Shown: positions 17,232-24,271 of the stretch, piece by piece | How the letters are laid out: each line of letters begins with the position of its first letter | Position numbering within the stretch: position 1 is the first letter of the stretch | Assembly (NCBI RefSeq): GCF_010550605.1 | Contig: NZ_JAAGNI010000171.1 | Location: forward strand, 1 to 44,532 | Length of the DNA: 44,532 nt | Source of the DNA: Streptomyces sp. SID9727 | Lineage (GTDB): Bacteria; Actinomycetota; Actinomycetes; Streptomycetales; Streptomycetaceae | Direction: 5' to 3' | The notes under the pieces: generated by a model | Seen by the model: only the letters and a program-made list of their open reading frames with translations | What the model was told of the DNA's origin: nothing | Database searches by the model: none | Program-made: the position numbers and the translations under genes

Positions 17232-17756
17232 ATGGCTCTTACATTTGAGGTGGACCCGGCGTTCGGCCGTCCCGTGCGCGACGGCATCGTCACGCTCTGG
17301 GCCGATGTCTCCAACGCGGGCGGTGCGGTGGGCTTCGTGCCGCCGGTGTCGGAGGAGGACATCCGGCCGGAGCTGCTCAAGCACCAGGTGGCCCTGACCG
17401 AGGGGCGGACCCGGCTGGTCGTCGGTCACGACGAGGAGGGGCGCGTCGCCGCCACCGCGTTCCTCACGCTCAACACGCACCGGCTGATGCGGCACTGGCT
17501 GTGGGCGTACACGGTGATGGTCCACCCCCGCCACCAGGGCAAGGGGTACGGCCGCGACCTGATGGCCGTCGTCGCGGACGCGGCGCGCGCGACCGAGGGC
17601 ATCGAGGCGGTCCGGCTCACCTGCCGGGGCGGCACCGGCGCCGACCGCTTCTACGCCGCCTGCGGTTACAAGGAGGTCGGGCGCGTGCCCGGCGCGATCC
17701 GGGTGGCCGAGGGCGACGACCGGGACGACATCTTCATGCTGCTGCCGCTGGGCTGA
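17232..17756 (+). CDS. GNAT family N-acetyltransferase
   Basis: The 174-residue protein is a GCN5-related acyltransferase. The acetyl-CoA pyrophosphate loop is visible as VMVHPRHQGKGYGRDLM (R/Q-x-x-G-x-G/A), followed by the late motif ADRFYAACGYKEVG. The N-terminal DPAFGRPVRDGIVTLWADVSNAGGAVGFV resembles small-molecule acetyltransferases rather than ribosomal Rim proteins. The substrate is unknown. It has no ribosome site but a well-placed promoter for leaderless expression. Confidence 0.88.
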   Translation: MALTFEVDPAFGRPVRDGIVTLWADVSNAGGAVGFVPPVSEEDIRPELLKHQVALTEGRTRLVVGHDEEGRVAATAFLTLNTHRLMRHWLWAYTVMVHPRHQGKGYGRDLMAVVADAARATEGIEAVRLTCRGGTGADRFYAACGYKEVGRVPGAIRVAEGDDRDDIFMLLPLG

Positions 17757-17846
17757 GCGCCCGGGAAGCGGCCCAGCGAATCGATCGATTGCGGGGCATG
17801 CTTCACTGGTCGGGCAGGACTGTCGTACGTAGAGAGAAGGCCAGCT

Positions 17847-18143
17847 GTGTCCGCTGCCAAGCCGAGCGCAACGATCCGGTACACCGCGATGCGTCTCAGC
17901 ATCTTCGTCGGCTGCCTCGTCGTCGCCGCCGTCGCCGTCCACTTCGGACTGGTGCCGTCCGGGGTCGGCGGGTCCAACGTCGTCTGGGTCATCCTGCTCG
18001 CCCTGGTGCTGTCCGCGCCGCTGAGCTTCGTCCTGCTGCGCAAGCAGCGCGACGAGATGTCCCAGCAGATCGTCTCCTCCGTCGACCGCGCCAAGGCCCG
18101 CCTGGAGGCCAACCGCACGCGTGAGGACGGCGTGACCCCGTAA
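17847..18143 (+). CDS. DUF4229 membrane protein
   Basis: The 98-residue protein has two hydrophobic helices, LSIFVGCLVVAAVAVHFGLV and VVWVILLALVLSAPLSFVLL, then a basic, probably helical tail (RKQRDEMSQQIVSSVDRAKARLEANR). This matches the DUF4229 family, found mainly in actinobacteria and of unknown function. The GTG start is preceded by GAGAGAAGG. It is followed by a strong intrinsic terminator, so it ends a transcription unit. Confidence 0.88.
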   Translation: MSAAKPSATIRYTAMRLSIFVGCLVVAAVAVHFGLVPSGVGGSNVVWVILLALVLSAPLSFVLLRKQRDEMSQQIVSSVDRAKARLEANRTREDGVTP

Positions 18144-18196
18144 CGGGTACGTAAGGGGAATGTAAGCTTCCTCACACTCCGCACCTTTCTCCGTCG

Positions 18197-18237
18197 AACC
18201 CCAGCACGGGAGCAGTCGCTCCTGTACTGGGGTTTTT
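18197..18237 (+). terminator. Intrinsic terminator after the DUF4229 gene
   Basis: AACCCCAG (18197-18204) pairs with CTGGGGTT, and an inner GGAGC/GCTCC stem continues it with a small mismatch around a 3-base loop. A run of five T follows. This is the most canonical intrinsic terminator in the window. Confidence 0.88.
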
Positions 18238-18313
18238 CGTGCCCTGACGCGGAGTTGGGGATTCCGGGGCGGTTGGGGGCGGGGGTGGAGCGCTCTCTCG
18301 TACCAAAGAAGAC

Positions 18314-18345
18314 CTTTGAGGTTCTCAAAGTTCAAGTGTTAACGT
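18314..18345 (+). promoter_or_regulatory. Promoter and palindromic operator of the leader peptide
   Basis: CTTTGAG-GTT-CTCAAAG (18314-18330) is a perfect 7-bp inverted repeat. TTGAGG (18316-18321) inside it can act as -35, and TAACGT (18340-18345) lies 18 bases further as -10. Transcription would then begin at or next to ATG 18353. A repressor binding the palindrome would block the -35. Confidence 0.6.
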
Positions 18346-18352
18346 GTTCGGC

Positions 18353-18460
18353 ATGAAGACTGATGTGCGCCTCCGATCTGCCACGAGCGTCCCGCTCGTG
18401 GAGCGCCTTCACGTCGATCTCTGCCGCTGTATGTCCGCGGTCTGTTGCCGCAACGTCTGA
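18353..18460 (+). CDS. Cysteine-rich leader peptide (35 aa)
   Basis: The short frame runs ATG 18353 to TGA 18460. The product ends ERLHVDLCRCMSAVCCRNV, with four cysteines (24, 26, 31, 32) in nine residues. The RxHVDLCR pattern is that of actinobacterial putative leader peptides found before sulfur genes. No ribosome site is present, and the -10 spacing suggests a leaderless message. A perfect 9-bp hairpin (18381-18401) lies inside the frame. Ribosomes stalling at the Cys codons when cysteine is scarce could alter folding of the following RNA. The gene downstream is a DAACS symporter starting about 100 bases later. Confidence 0.8.
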   Translation: MKTDVRLRSATSVPLVERLHVDLCRCMSAVCCRNV

Positions 18461-18475
18461 TACCGGCACCATGCA

Positions 18476-18503
18476 GCGGCGCCGCCCCTGACGCGGGCGC
18501 CGC
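18476..18503 (+). other. RNA hairpin between leader peptide and symporter
   Basis: GCGGCGCC (18476-18483) pairs perfectly with GGCGCCGC (18496-18503) across a 12-base loop. It begins 16 bases after the leader stop codon, the right place for an attenuator element that responds to ribosome position. No U-tract follows, so a Rho-dependent or translational mechanism is as likely as an intrinsic terminator. Confidence 0.5.
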
Positions 18504-18563
18504 ACCCCCGTCCCCCGCACACCGTCCCCGTGCGTCCCGATGCGTCACATCTGGAGTGTGTCC

Positions 18564-19910
18564 GTGTCCGCGAACCCCGCGTCCACCGCCGAGAAGCCCG
18601 CGGGCTCCGGCTTCCGCATACCGAAGGTCCCGTTCTGGGCCCAGATCGTCGCCGGTCTGGTTCTCGGCGTCCTGCTCGGCTGGCTCGCCCGCAGCCAGGA
18701 CATCGACTGGCTGTACACCACGCTCGACAAGGTCGGCCACATCTTCGTCCAGCTGCTGAAGCTGGCCGTCGCGCCCCTCGTCTTCTTCGCGATCGTGGTG
18801 TCGATCACCAACCTGCGCAAGGTCAACAACGCCGCCCGGCTGGCCGGCCGCACCGTGCTCTGGTTCATGATCACGTCGCTGATCGCCGTGGCCATCGGCC
18901 TCGCGATCGGCCTGGTCACCAACCCGGGGTCCGGCACCGGCCTCACCCCGAAGGACGGCAAGCTCCCCGAGCACGCCGGCTCCTGGCTCGACTTCCTGAC
19001 CGGCATCGTCCCGGACAACGTCATCACGCCGTTCGCCGAGCTGAACGTCCTCCAGATCGTCTTCATGGCCGCCGTCGCCGGCATCGCCGCCCTCAAGCTC
19101 GGTGAGAAGGCCCAGCCGATCCTCACCCTCAGCGAAGCCGTCCTGGAACTCCTTCAGAAGGCCCTGTGGTGGGTCATCCGCCTCGCCCCGCTCGGCACCG
19201 TCGGCCTCATCGGCTACGCGATCGCCGACTACGGCTGGGACCTGATCGGCAAGTACGCGACGTTCACCGCCGACGTCTACATCGGCTGCGCCCTGGTGCT
19301 GTTCGTCGTCTACCCCGTGCTGCTCGCCACCGTCGCGAAGCTGAGCCCGCTCCAGTTCTTCAAGGGCGCCTGGCCCGCGATCCAGCTGGCGTTCGTCTCG
19401 CGCTCCTCGGTCGGCACCATGCCCGTCACCCAGAAGGTCACCGAGCGCCTGGGCGTCCCGAAGGAGTACGCCTCCTTCTCCGTCCCGTTCGGCGCCACCA
19501 CCAAGATGGACGGCTGCGCCGCGATCTACCCGGCGCTCGCCGCGATCTTCATCGCGCAGATCTTCGACGTGCAGCTGGGTGTCGGTGACTACGTCCTGAT
19601 CGCGTTCGTCTCGGTCATCGGTTCGGCGGCCACCGCCGGTCTGACCGGCGCCACGGTCATGCTGACGCTGACCCTGTCGACCCTGGGCCTCCCGCTGGAG
19701 GGTGTCGGCCTGCTGATGGCCATCGACCCGATCCTGGACATGATGCGCACCGCCACCAACGTGGCCGGCCAGGCGCTCGTCCCGGTGCTCGTCTCGGCCC
19801 GGGAGAAGATCCTGGACCACGACGCGTACAACTCGGCCTCCGCCTCCCCGGTGGACGAGGACGAGGAGATCCGCGACACGGAGCCGGAGCGCGTTCCGGT
19901 CGCCGCCTGA
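18564..19910 (+). CDS. Dicarboxylate/amino acid:cation symporter (DAACS), possible cystine transporter
   Basis: The 448-residue protein is an integral membrane symporter of the GltPh/DctA fold. HP1 carries SRSSVGTMPVT, TM7 carries FGATTKMDGCAAIYPA, and TM8 carries AIDPILDMMRTATNVAGQ. The substrate arginine (395) is kept. Two positions that bind sodium in GltPh differ: Lys314 replaces Asn and Gln403 replaces Asp. The GCAxxYPA pattern resembles TcyP-type cystine symporters from memory. GTG 18564 has CTGGAG 7 bases upstream. The cysteine-rich leader peptide ahead suggests cystine or another sulfur compound as substrate, but glutamate or C4-dicarboxylate remain possible. Confidence 0.88.
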   Translation: MSANPASTAEKPAGSGFRIPKVPFWAQIVAGLVLGVLLGWLARSQDIDWLYTTLDKVGHIFVQLLKLAVAPLVFFAIVVSITNLRKVNNAARLAGRTVLWFMITSLIAVAIGLAIGLVTNPGSGTGLTPKDGKLPEHAGSWLDFLTGIVPDNVITPFAELNVLQIVFMAAVAGIAALKLGEKAQPILTLSEAVLELLQKALWWVIRLAPLGTVGLIGYAIADYGWDLIGKYATFTADVYIGCALVLFVVYPVLLATVAKLSPLQFFKGAWPAIQLAFVSRSSVGTMPVTQKVTERLGVPKEYASFSVPFGATTKMDGCAAIYPALAAIFIAQIFDVQLGVGDYVLIAFVSVIGSAATAGLTGATVMLTLTLSTLGLPLEGVGLLMAIDPILDMMRTATNVAGQALVPVLVSAREKILDHDAYNSASASPVDEDEEIRDTEPERVPVAA

Positions 19911-19925
19911 TCCCGCCCGGCATCA

Positions 19926-19965
19926 CCCGAGGGCCCCTTCTCCACGCGGAGGAGGGGCCCTCGGG
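19926..19965 (+). terminator. Long hairpin terminator after the symporter
   Basis: An 18-bp stem (CCCGAGGGCCCC plus six further pairs, one of them a G-T wobble) closes a 4-base loop ACGC. It ends with TCGGGCGTGC and has no U-tract. Confidence 0.8.
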
Positions 19966-20034
19966 CGTGCGGTGCACGACGGGCGCCGGGGCGCGGCCCC
20001 GTACCCTTACCGGGGAGTACGGGAGGGAGTCGAC

Positions 20035-20679
20035 GTGGGTGCTGTGCGGAACAAGCGGATGCCGCGCGCCGTGCGCGAGCAGCAGATGATGGACGCCGCG
20101 GTGCAGACGTTCGGGCAGCGGGGGTACCGGGCCGCCTCGATGGACGAGATCGCCGAGCTGGCCGGGGTGTCCAAGCCCTTGGTCTACCTGTACCTGAATT
20201 CAAAGGACGAGCTGTTCACCGCGTGCATCCGGCGCGAGGCGCGGGCGCTGCTGGCCGCCGTCCAGGGGGGCGTCGAGCCCGGCCTCCCGGCCGACCGGCA
20301 GCTCTGGGAGGGGCTGCGGGCGTTCTTCACGCACACCGCGGAGAACCCGGACGGCTGGGCGGTGCTGTACCGGCAGGCGCGGACCCACGGGGAGCCGTTC
20401 GCCACCGAGGTCAACGTGATGCGTGAGGAGATCGTCGCGTTCGTGACCGGTCTGATCGGCGCCGCCGCCCGCGAGGCGCACCACGACCCGGCGCTCCCGG
20501 ACCGGGACGTGGCGGGCCTCGCGCAGGCCCTGGTGGGCGCGGCGGAGGCGCTGGCCGGCTGGGCCAACGAGACCCCGGGCGTCTCGGCCCGGGAGGCGGC
20601 GGCCACGATGATGAACTTCTCCTGGGCGGGCCTGGAGAACCTGATGAACGGCCGCCCGTGGCAGGCGCCTAGCCCGTAG
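20035..20679 (+). CDS. TetR-family transcriptional regulator
   Basis: The 214-residue protein has the TetR HTH near its N-terminus (QMMDAAVQTFGQRGYRAASMDEIAELAGVSKPLVYLYLNSKDELF), then an all-helical ligand domain. GTG 20035 is preceded by GGGAGGGAG. Its 3' end overlaps the convergent MaoC gene by 11 bases. It neighbours the fatty-acid genes, whose divergent promoter has tandem palindromes, so it is the obvious candidate repressor; this is inference, and the ligand may be an acyl-CoA. Confidence 0.9.
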   Translation: MGAVRNKRMPRAVREQQMMDAAVQTFGQRGYRAASMDEIAELAGVSKPLVYLYLNSKDELFTACIRREARALLAAVQGGVEPGLPADRQLWEGLRAFFTHTAENPDGWAVLYRQARTHGEPFATEVNVMREEIVAFVTGLIGAAAREAHHDPALPDRDVAGLAQALVGAAEALAGWANETPGVSAREAAATMMNFSWAGLENLMNGRPWQAPSP

Positions 20680-21481
20680 TGCCGGTGAGGTGCACCCGCG
20701 CCCCGTCCTCGCCGCCGCGCAGCTCGAACGCCGTGGAGTCGGTGGCGTACGTGACCGTGCCGGGCAGCAGGACCGGGGCGCGGAAGTCGGTCCGCACGGT
20801 GCGGAGAGTGGCCGGGTCCGGGATCTCGGCCAGGCAGCGGGCGACGGTCCACATGCCGTGGGCGATGGCCCGGGGGAAGCCGAAGAGCCGGGCGGTCAGC
20901 GGGTGGAGGTGGATCGGGTTGCGGTCGCCGGAGACCGCCGCGTACCGCCGCCCGAGGTCGCCGGGCAGCCGCCACTCGGCGACGGCGGGGAGCGGCGCCG
21001 AGGGTGCCCCCGGGGCCGGCGCTTCCGTGCGCGTCGCGTGCCGGGACAGGTAGCCGCTGCGGGACTCCCACACCAGCTCGTCCGCGAGGCGCGCCTCGGT
21101 CACCACGGTGACCTCGGTGCCGCGCCGGTGCGGGCTCAGCTTCTCCGCGTACACGGTGAGTTCGAGCAGGTCCTCCGGCCGCAGGGTGCGGTGGGCGGTG
21201 ATCTCGATCCAGGTGTGGACGAGGCCCGTCACCGGGAGCGGGAAGTCGCGGCGGGTCATCAGCCGCATGGCCAGCGGGAACGCCAGGACGTGCGGGTACG
21301 TCACCGGCAGCGGCCCGGTCGCCGGGAAGCCGCAGAGCGTGCGGTACGCGGCGAGGCGTCCGGGGGCGAGGGGCGCGGCGGGCAGCCGGAGGCGGCCGGC
21401 GGGGAGGGTGGCGCCGGGACGTCCGGCCCGCTTGAAGGGCGAGGTGAGGGCGCCCCGGGCCAGGGAGAGGGTCAGGCTCAT
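20669..21481 (-). CDS. MaoC-like acyl dehydratase (hotdog fold)
   Basis: The 270-residue protein is probably an R-specific enoyl-CoA hydratase or hydroxyacyl dehydratase. The C-terminal half holds the MaoC active-site segment YAAVSGDRNPIHLHP followed by AIAHGMWTVAR, with catalytic Asp and His. The N-terminal half is a second, degenerate hotdog domain. It lies 4 bases downstream of the fabG-like gene on the same strand, so the two are co-transcribed. The MaoC/FabG/thiolase layout matches the mycobacterial htdX-fabG4-fadA2 region from memory. Confidence 0.87.
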   Translation of the reverse strand: MSLTLSLARGALTSPFKRAGRPGATLPAGRLRLPAAPLAPGRLAAYRTLCGFPATGPLPVTYPHVLAFPLAMRLMTRRDFPLPVTGLVHTWIEITAHRTLRPEDLLELTVYAEKLSPHRRGTEVTVVTEARLADELVWESRSGYLSRHATRTEAPAPGAPSAPLPAVAEWRLPGDLGRRYAAVSGDRNPIHLHPLTARLFGFPRAIAHGMWTVARCLAEIPDPATLRTVRTDFRAPVLLPGTVTYATDSTAFELRGGEDGARVHLTGTTG

Positions 21482-21485
21482 CGGG

Positions 21486-22805
21486 TCACGCCCCCAGCAG
21501 GCTCTGGCCGCAGACCCGGACGATCTGGCCGTTGACGGCGGCGGACGCGGGCTGGGCGAACCAGGCGGTGGTCTCGGCGACGTCGACCGGGAGGCCGCCC
21601 TGCGCGAGGGAGTTCATCCGGCGGCCCGCCTCGCGGATGAGGAGCGGGACGGCGGCGGTCATCTTCGTCTCGATGAAGCCGGGGGCCACCGCGTTGACGG
21701 TGACGCCGTGCTCGGCGGCGGCGCGCGGGGCCAGGGAGCGGACGAGGCCGATGACGCCGGCCTTGCTGGCCGCGTAGTTGGTCTGGCCGTTGTTGCCGGC
21801 GATGCCCGCGATGGAGGCGGTGGCGACGATCCGGCCGCCCCGGTTGACCGTGCCCGCCTTCAGCAGCGCGTCGGTGGTGCGCAGGACGCTGTCCAGGTTG
21901 ACGTCGATGACCTGGGCCCAGCGATCGGCGGCCATGTTGGCGAGCCGCCGGTCGCGGGTGATGCCGGCGTTGTGGACGAGGACGTCCAGGCCGGTAGGCG
22001 CGGCGGCGGCGATGCGGTCGGCGGCGTCCTCGGCGGTGATGTCGAGGGGGAGCGCGGTGGCGCCGAGGCGGTCGGCGGTGCGGACCAGGTCGTCCTGGGC
22101 CTGGGGCACGTCCAGGCAGATGACCTGGGCGCCGTCGCGGGCCAGGACCGAGGCGACGGAGGCCCCGATGCCCCGGGCGGCGCCGGTGACGAGGGCGGTC
22201 CGGCCGGAGAGCGGGGCGGCCCAGTCGCGGACCGGGTCGGGGGCGGCGTCGGTGACCTCGATGACCTGGCCGCTGACGTACGCGGACCGGGGCGAGAGCA
22301 GGAAGCGCAGGGTGGACTCGGCGGAGGCGACGGAGGACGGGGCGATCCGGACCAGCTGCACGGTGGCGCCCTTGCCGATCTCCTTGCCGAGCGAGCGCGT
22401 GAAGCCCTCCAGGGCCTGCTGGGCGGCGGCCTGGTGGTGGTCCTCCGGCGAGGGCCGCACCCCGAGGACGACGACCCGGCCGCCGGGGGTGAGCGAGCGG
22501 ACGACCGGGTGGAGGGCGGCGTGCACGGCCCCGAGCCCGGCGGCGGTGTCGACGGCGGTGGCGTCGAGCACGAGGGCGGCGGGCCGGTCCGCGCGGGCGA
22601 CGACCTCCAGGCCGGTGGCGGTGAGGAGCGCGGCCACCTCCTCGGTGATCGCGGACGGGCCCGCGGTGAGGTGGAGGACGGGGCCGGTGAGCGTCGGTGT
22701 CTCCAGGGTCCAGCGGCGCAGCCGGGCGGGCTGCGGGAGACCGAGTTTCCGGGTGAGGAACTTGCCGGGTGCCGTGCCGGTCAGGTGCAGATAGCGGTCG
22801 GCCAT
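21486..22805 (-). CDS. Two-domain 3-oxoacyl-ACP/CoA reductase (FabG4-like)
   Basis: The 439-residue protein is a high-molecular-weight FabG. Residues 1-205 form an N-terminal nucleotide-fold domain without a catalytic triad. The C-terminal SDR domain contains TGAARGIGAS for NAD(P), the HNAG segment, and the catalytic set in ATASIAGIAGNNGQTNYAASK (Ser, Tyr, Lys). ATG 22805 has GGGAG at suitable distance. It reduces 3-oxoacyl thioesters, probably paired with the MaoC enzyme downstream and the divergent thiolase. Confidence 0.9.
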   Translation of the reverse strand: MADRYLHLTGTAPGKFLTRKLGLPQPARLRRWTLETPTLTGPVLHLTAGPSAITEEVAALLTATGLEVVARADRPAALVLDATAVDTAAGLGAVHAALHPVVRSLTPGGRVVVLGVRPSPEDHHQAAAQQALEGFTRSLGKEIGKGATVQLVRIAPSSVASAESTLRFLLSPRSAYVSGQVIEVTDAAPDPVRDWAAPLSGRTALVTGAARGIGASVASVLARDGAQVICLDVPQAQDDLVRTADRLGATALPLDITAEDAADRIAAAAPTGLDVLVHNAGITRDRRLANMAADRWAQVIDVNLDSVLRTTDALLKAGTVNRGGRIVATASIAGIAGNNGQTNYAASKAGVIGLVRSLAPRAAAEHGVTVNAVAPGFIETKMTAAVPLLIREAGRRMNSLAQGGLPVDVAETTAWFAQPASAAVNGQIVRVCGQSLLGA

Positions 22806-22833
22806 TGTCCAGACTCCCTGCTCGGTCGTAGAT

Positions 22834-22863
22834 TTACTCTGGAGTAAGGTTACTCAAGAGTCA
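22834..22863. promoter_or_regulatory. Tandem operator TTACTC-NN-GAGTAA
   Basis: Two near-identical palindromes lie 16 bases apart: TTACTC-TG-GAGTAA (22834-22847, perfect arms) and TTACTC-AA-GAGTCA (22850-22863, one mismatch). They sit in the gap between the divergent fabG-like and thiolase genes and overlap a TAAGGT -10 candidate (22845-22850). This layout fits binding of two repressor dimers; the neighbouring TetR is the likely protein. Confidence 0.65.
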
Positions 22864-22881
22864 GGAGCTGGTCGAGATGAG

Positions 22882-24159
22882 TTGGTCGAGTTGATTCCCC
22901 TCGCACTCCCGCAGCCCCGCCGCGTCGCGGTCATCGGCGGCAGCCGCATCCCGTTCGCCCGCTCCGACGGGCCCTACGCCCAGGTCTCCAACCAGCAGAT
23001 GCTGACCGCCGCGCTCGACGGCCTGGTCGACCGGTTCGGGCTCCACGGCGAGCGCGTGGGCGAGTTCGCGGCGGGCGCGGTCCTCAAGCACAGCCGCGAC
23101 TTCAACCTGGCCCGCGAGACGGTCCTCGGCTCGCGGCTCGACCCGCGCACCCCCGCGTACGACGTCCAGCAGGCGTGCGGCACCGGCCTCCAGGCGGTGA
23201 TCGCCGCCGCGAACAAGATCATGCTGGGGGCGATCGACTCCGCGATCGCGGGCGGCACGGACACCACCAGCGACGCCCCCCTCGGCGTCAACGACGAACT
23301 GCGCCGGCTGCTGCTCTCCGTCCGGCGCGCCAAGTCGGCGGGCGCCCGCGCGAAGGCCCTCACGGGCGTACGGCCCCGGCACCTCGTCCCGGACATCCCG
23401 CGCAACGCCGAACCCCGCACCGGGCTCTCGATGGGCGACCACGCGGCGCTCACCGCCCGGCAGTGGGACATCGGCCGCGCCGAGCAGGACCGCCTCGCCG
23501 CCACCAGCCACCAGCGGCTCGCCGCCGCGTACGAACGGGGCTTCCTGGACGACCTCGTCGTCCCGTACCAGGGCCTGGAGCGCGACCAGAACCTGCGGCC
23601 GGGCTCCACGGAGGCGAAACTCGCCACGCTGAAGCCCGTGTTCGGCACCGGCCGTCCCGACGCGACGATGACCGCGGGCAACTCGACGCCGCTCACCGAC
23701 GGCGCCGCGACCGTGCTCCTGGCGAGCGAGGAGTGGGCCGAGGCGCACGGGCTCGAACCGCAGGCGTACCTCTCGCTGTACGAGACCGCCGCGGTGGACT
23801 ACGTGAACGGCGAGGACGGGCTCCTGATGGCGCCCGCGTACGCCGTGCCCCGGCTGCTGGAGCGGGCCGGTCTCGGTATCGAGGACTTCGACCTCGTCGA
23901 GATCCACGAGGCGTTCGCCTCCCAGGTGCTGGCCACGCTGGCCGCCTGGGAGAAGCAGGGGCTCGCGCCCGTCGACCGGGACCGGCTGAACGTCGCGGGT
24001 TCCTCGCTCGCCACCGGCCATCCCTTCGCCGCGACGGGCGCCCGCATCGTCGCCACCCTGGCCAAGCTCCTCGCGGAGCGGGACGCCCCGGGCCGGGGGC
24101 TGATCTCGATCTGCGCGGCGGGCGGCCAGGGCGTCACGGCGATCCTCGAACGCGTGTGA
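22882..24159 (+). CDS. Acetyl-CoA acetyltransferase (thiolase)
   Basis: The 425-residue protein is a thiolase of the FadI/FadA2 type that cleaves 3-ketoacyl-CoA or condenses acetyl-CoA. The nucleophile lies in YDVQQACGTGLQA, the histidine in GSSLATGHPFAATGAR, and the C-terminal cysteine in ISICAAGGQGVTAI. No ATG or GTG suits the start, so it probably begins at TTG 22882 or TTG 22891. A well-placed AGGAG/ATG 22877 pair gives only MSWSS-stop in another frame. It faces the FabG-like gene across tandem operators. Confidence 0.9.
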   Translation: MVELIPLALPQPRRVAVIGGSRIPFARSDGPYAQVSNQQMLTAALDGLVDRFGLHGERVGEFAAGAVLKHSRDFNLARETVLGSRLDPRTPAYDVQQACGTGLQAVIAAANKIMLGAIDSAIAGGTDTTSDAPLGVNDELRRLLLSVRRAKSAGARAKALTGVRPRHLVPDIPRNAEPRTGLSMGDHAALTARQWDIGRAEQDRLAATSHQRLAAAYERGFLDDLVVPYQGLERDQNLRPGSTEAKLATLKPVFGTGRPDATMTAGNSTPLTDGAATVLLASEEWAEAHGLEPQAYLSLYETAAVDYVNGEDGLLMAPAYAVPRLLERAGLGIEDFDLVEIHEAFASQVLATLAAWEKQGLAPVDRDRLNVAGSSLATGHPFAATGARIVATLAKLLAERDAPGRGLISICAAGGQGVTAILERV

Positions 24160-24271
24160 GCCGGGCGGTGCGCGGCGCGGCGGGGCCGCGAGGACGAGGT
24201 ACCCCCGCCGCGCCGCGCACCGCCGTACGACAGCAGTGAACCCGCCCGTCCCCCTTGCCGAGGAGCCGCAC

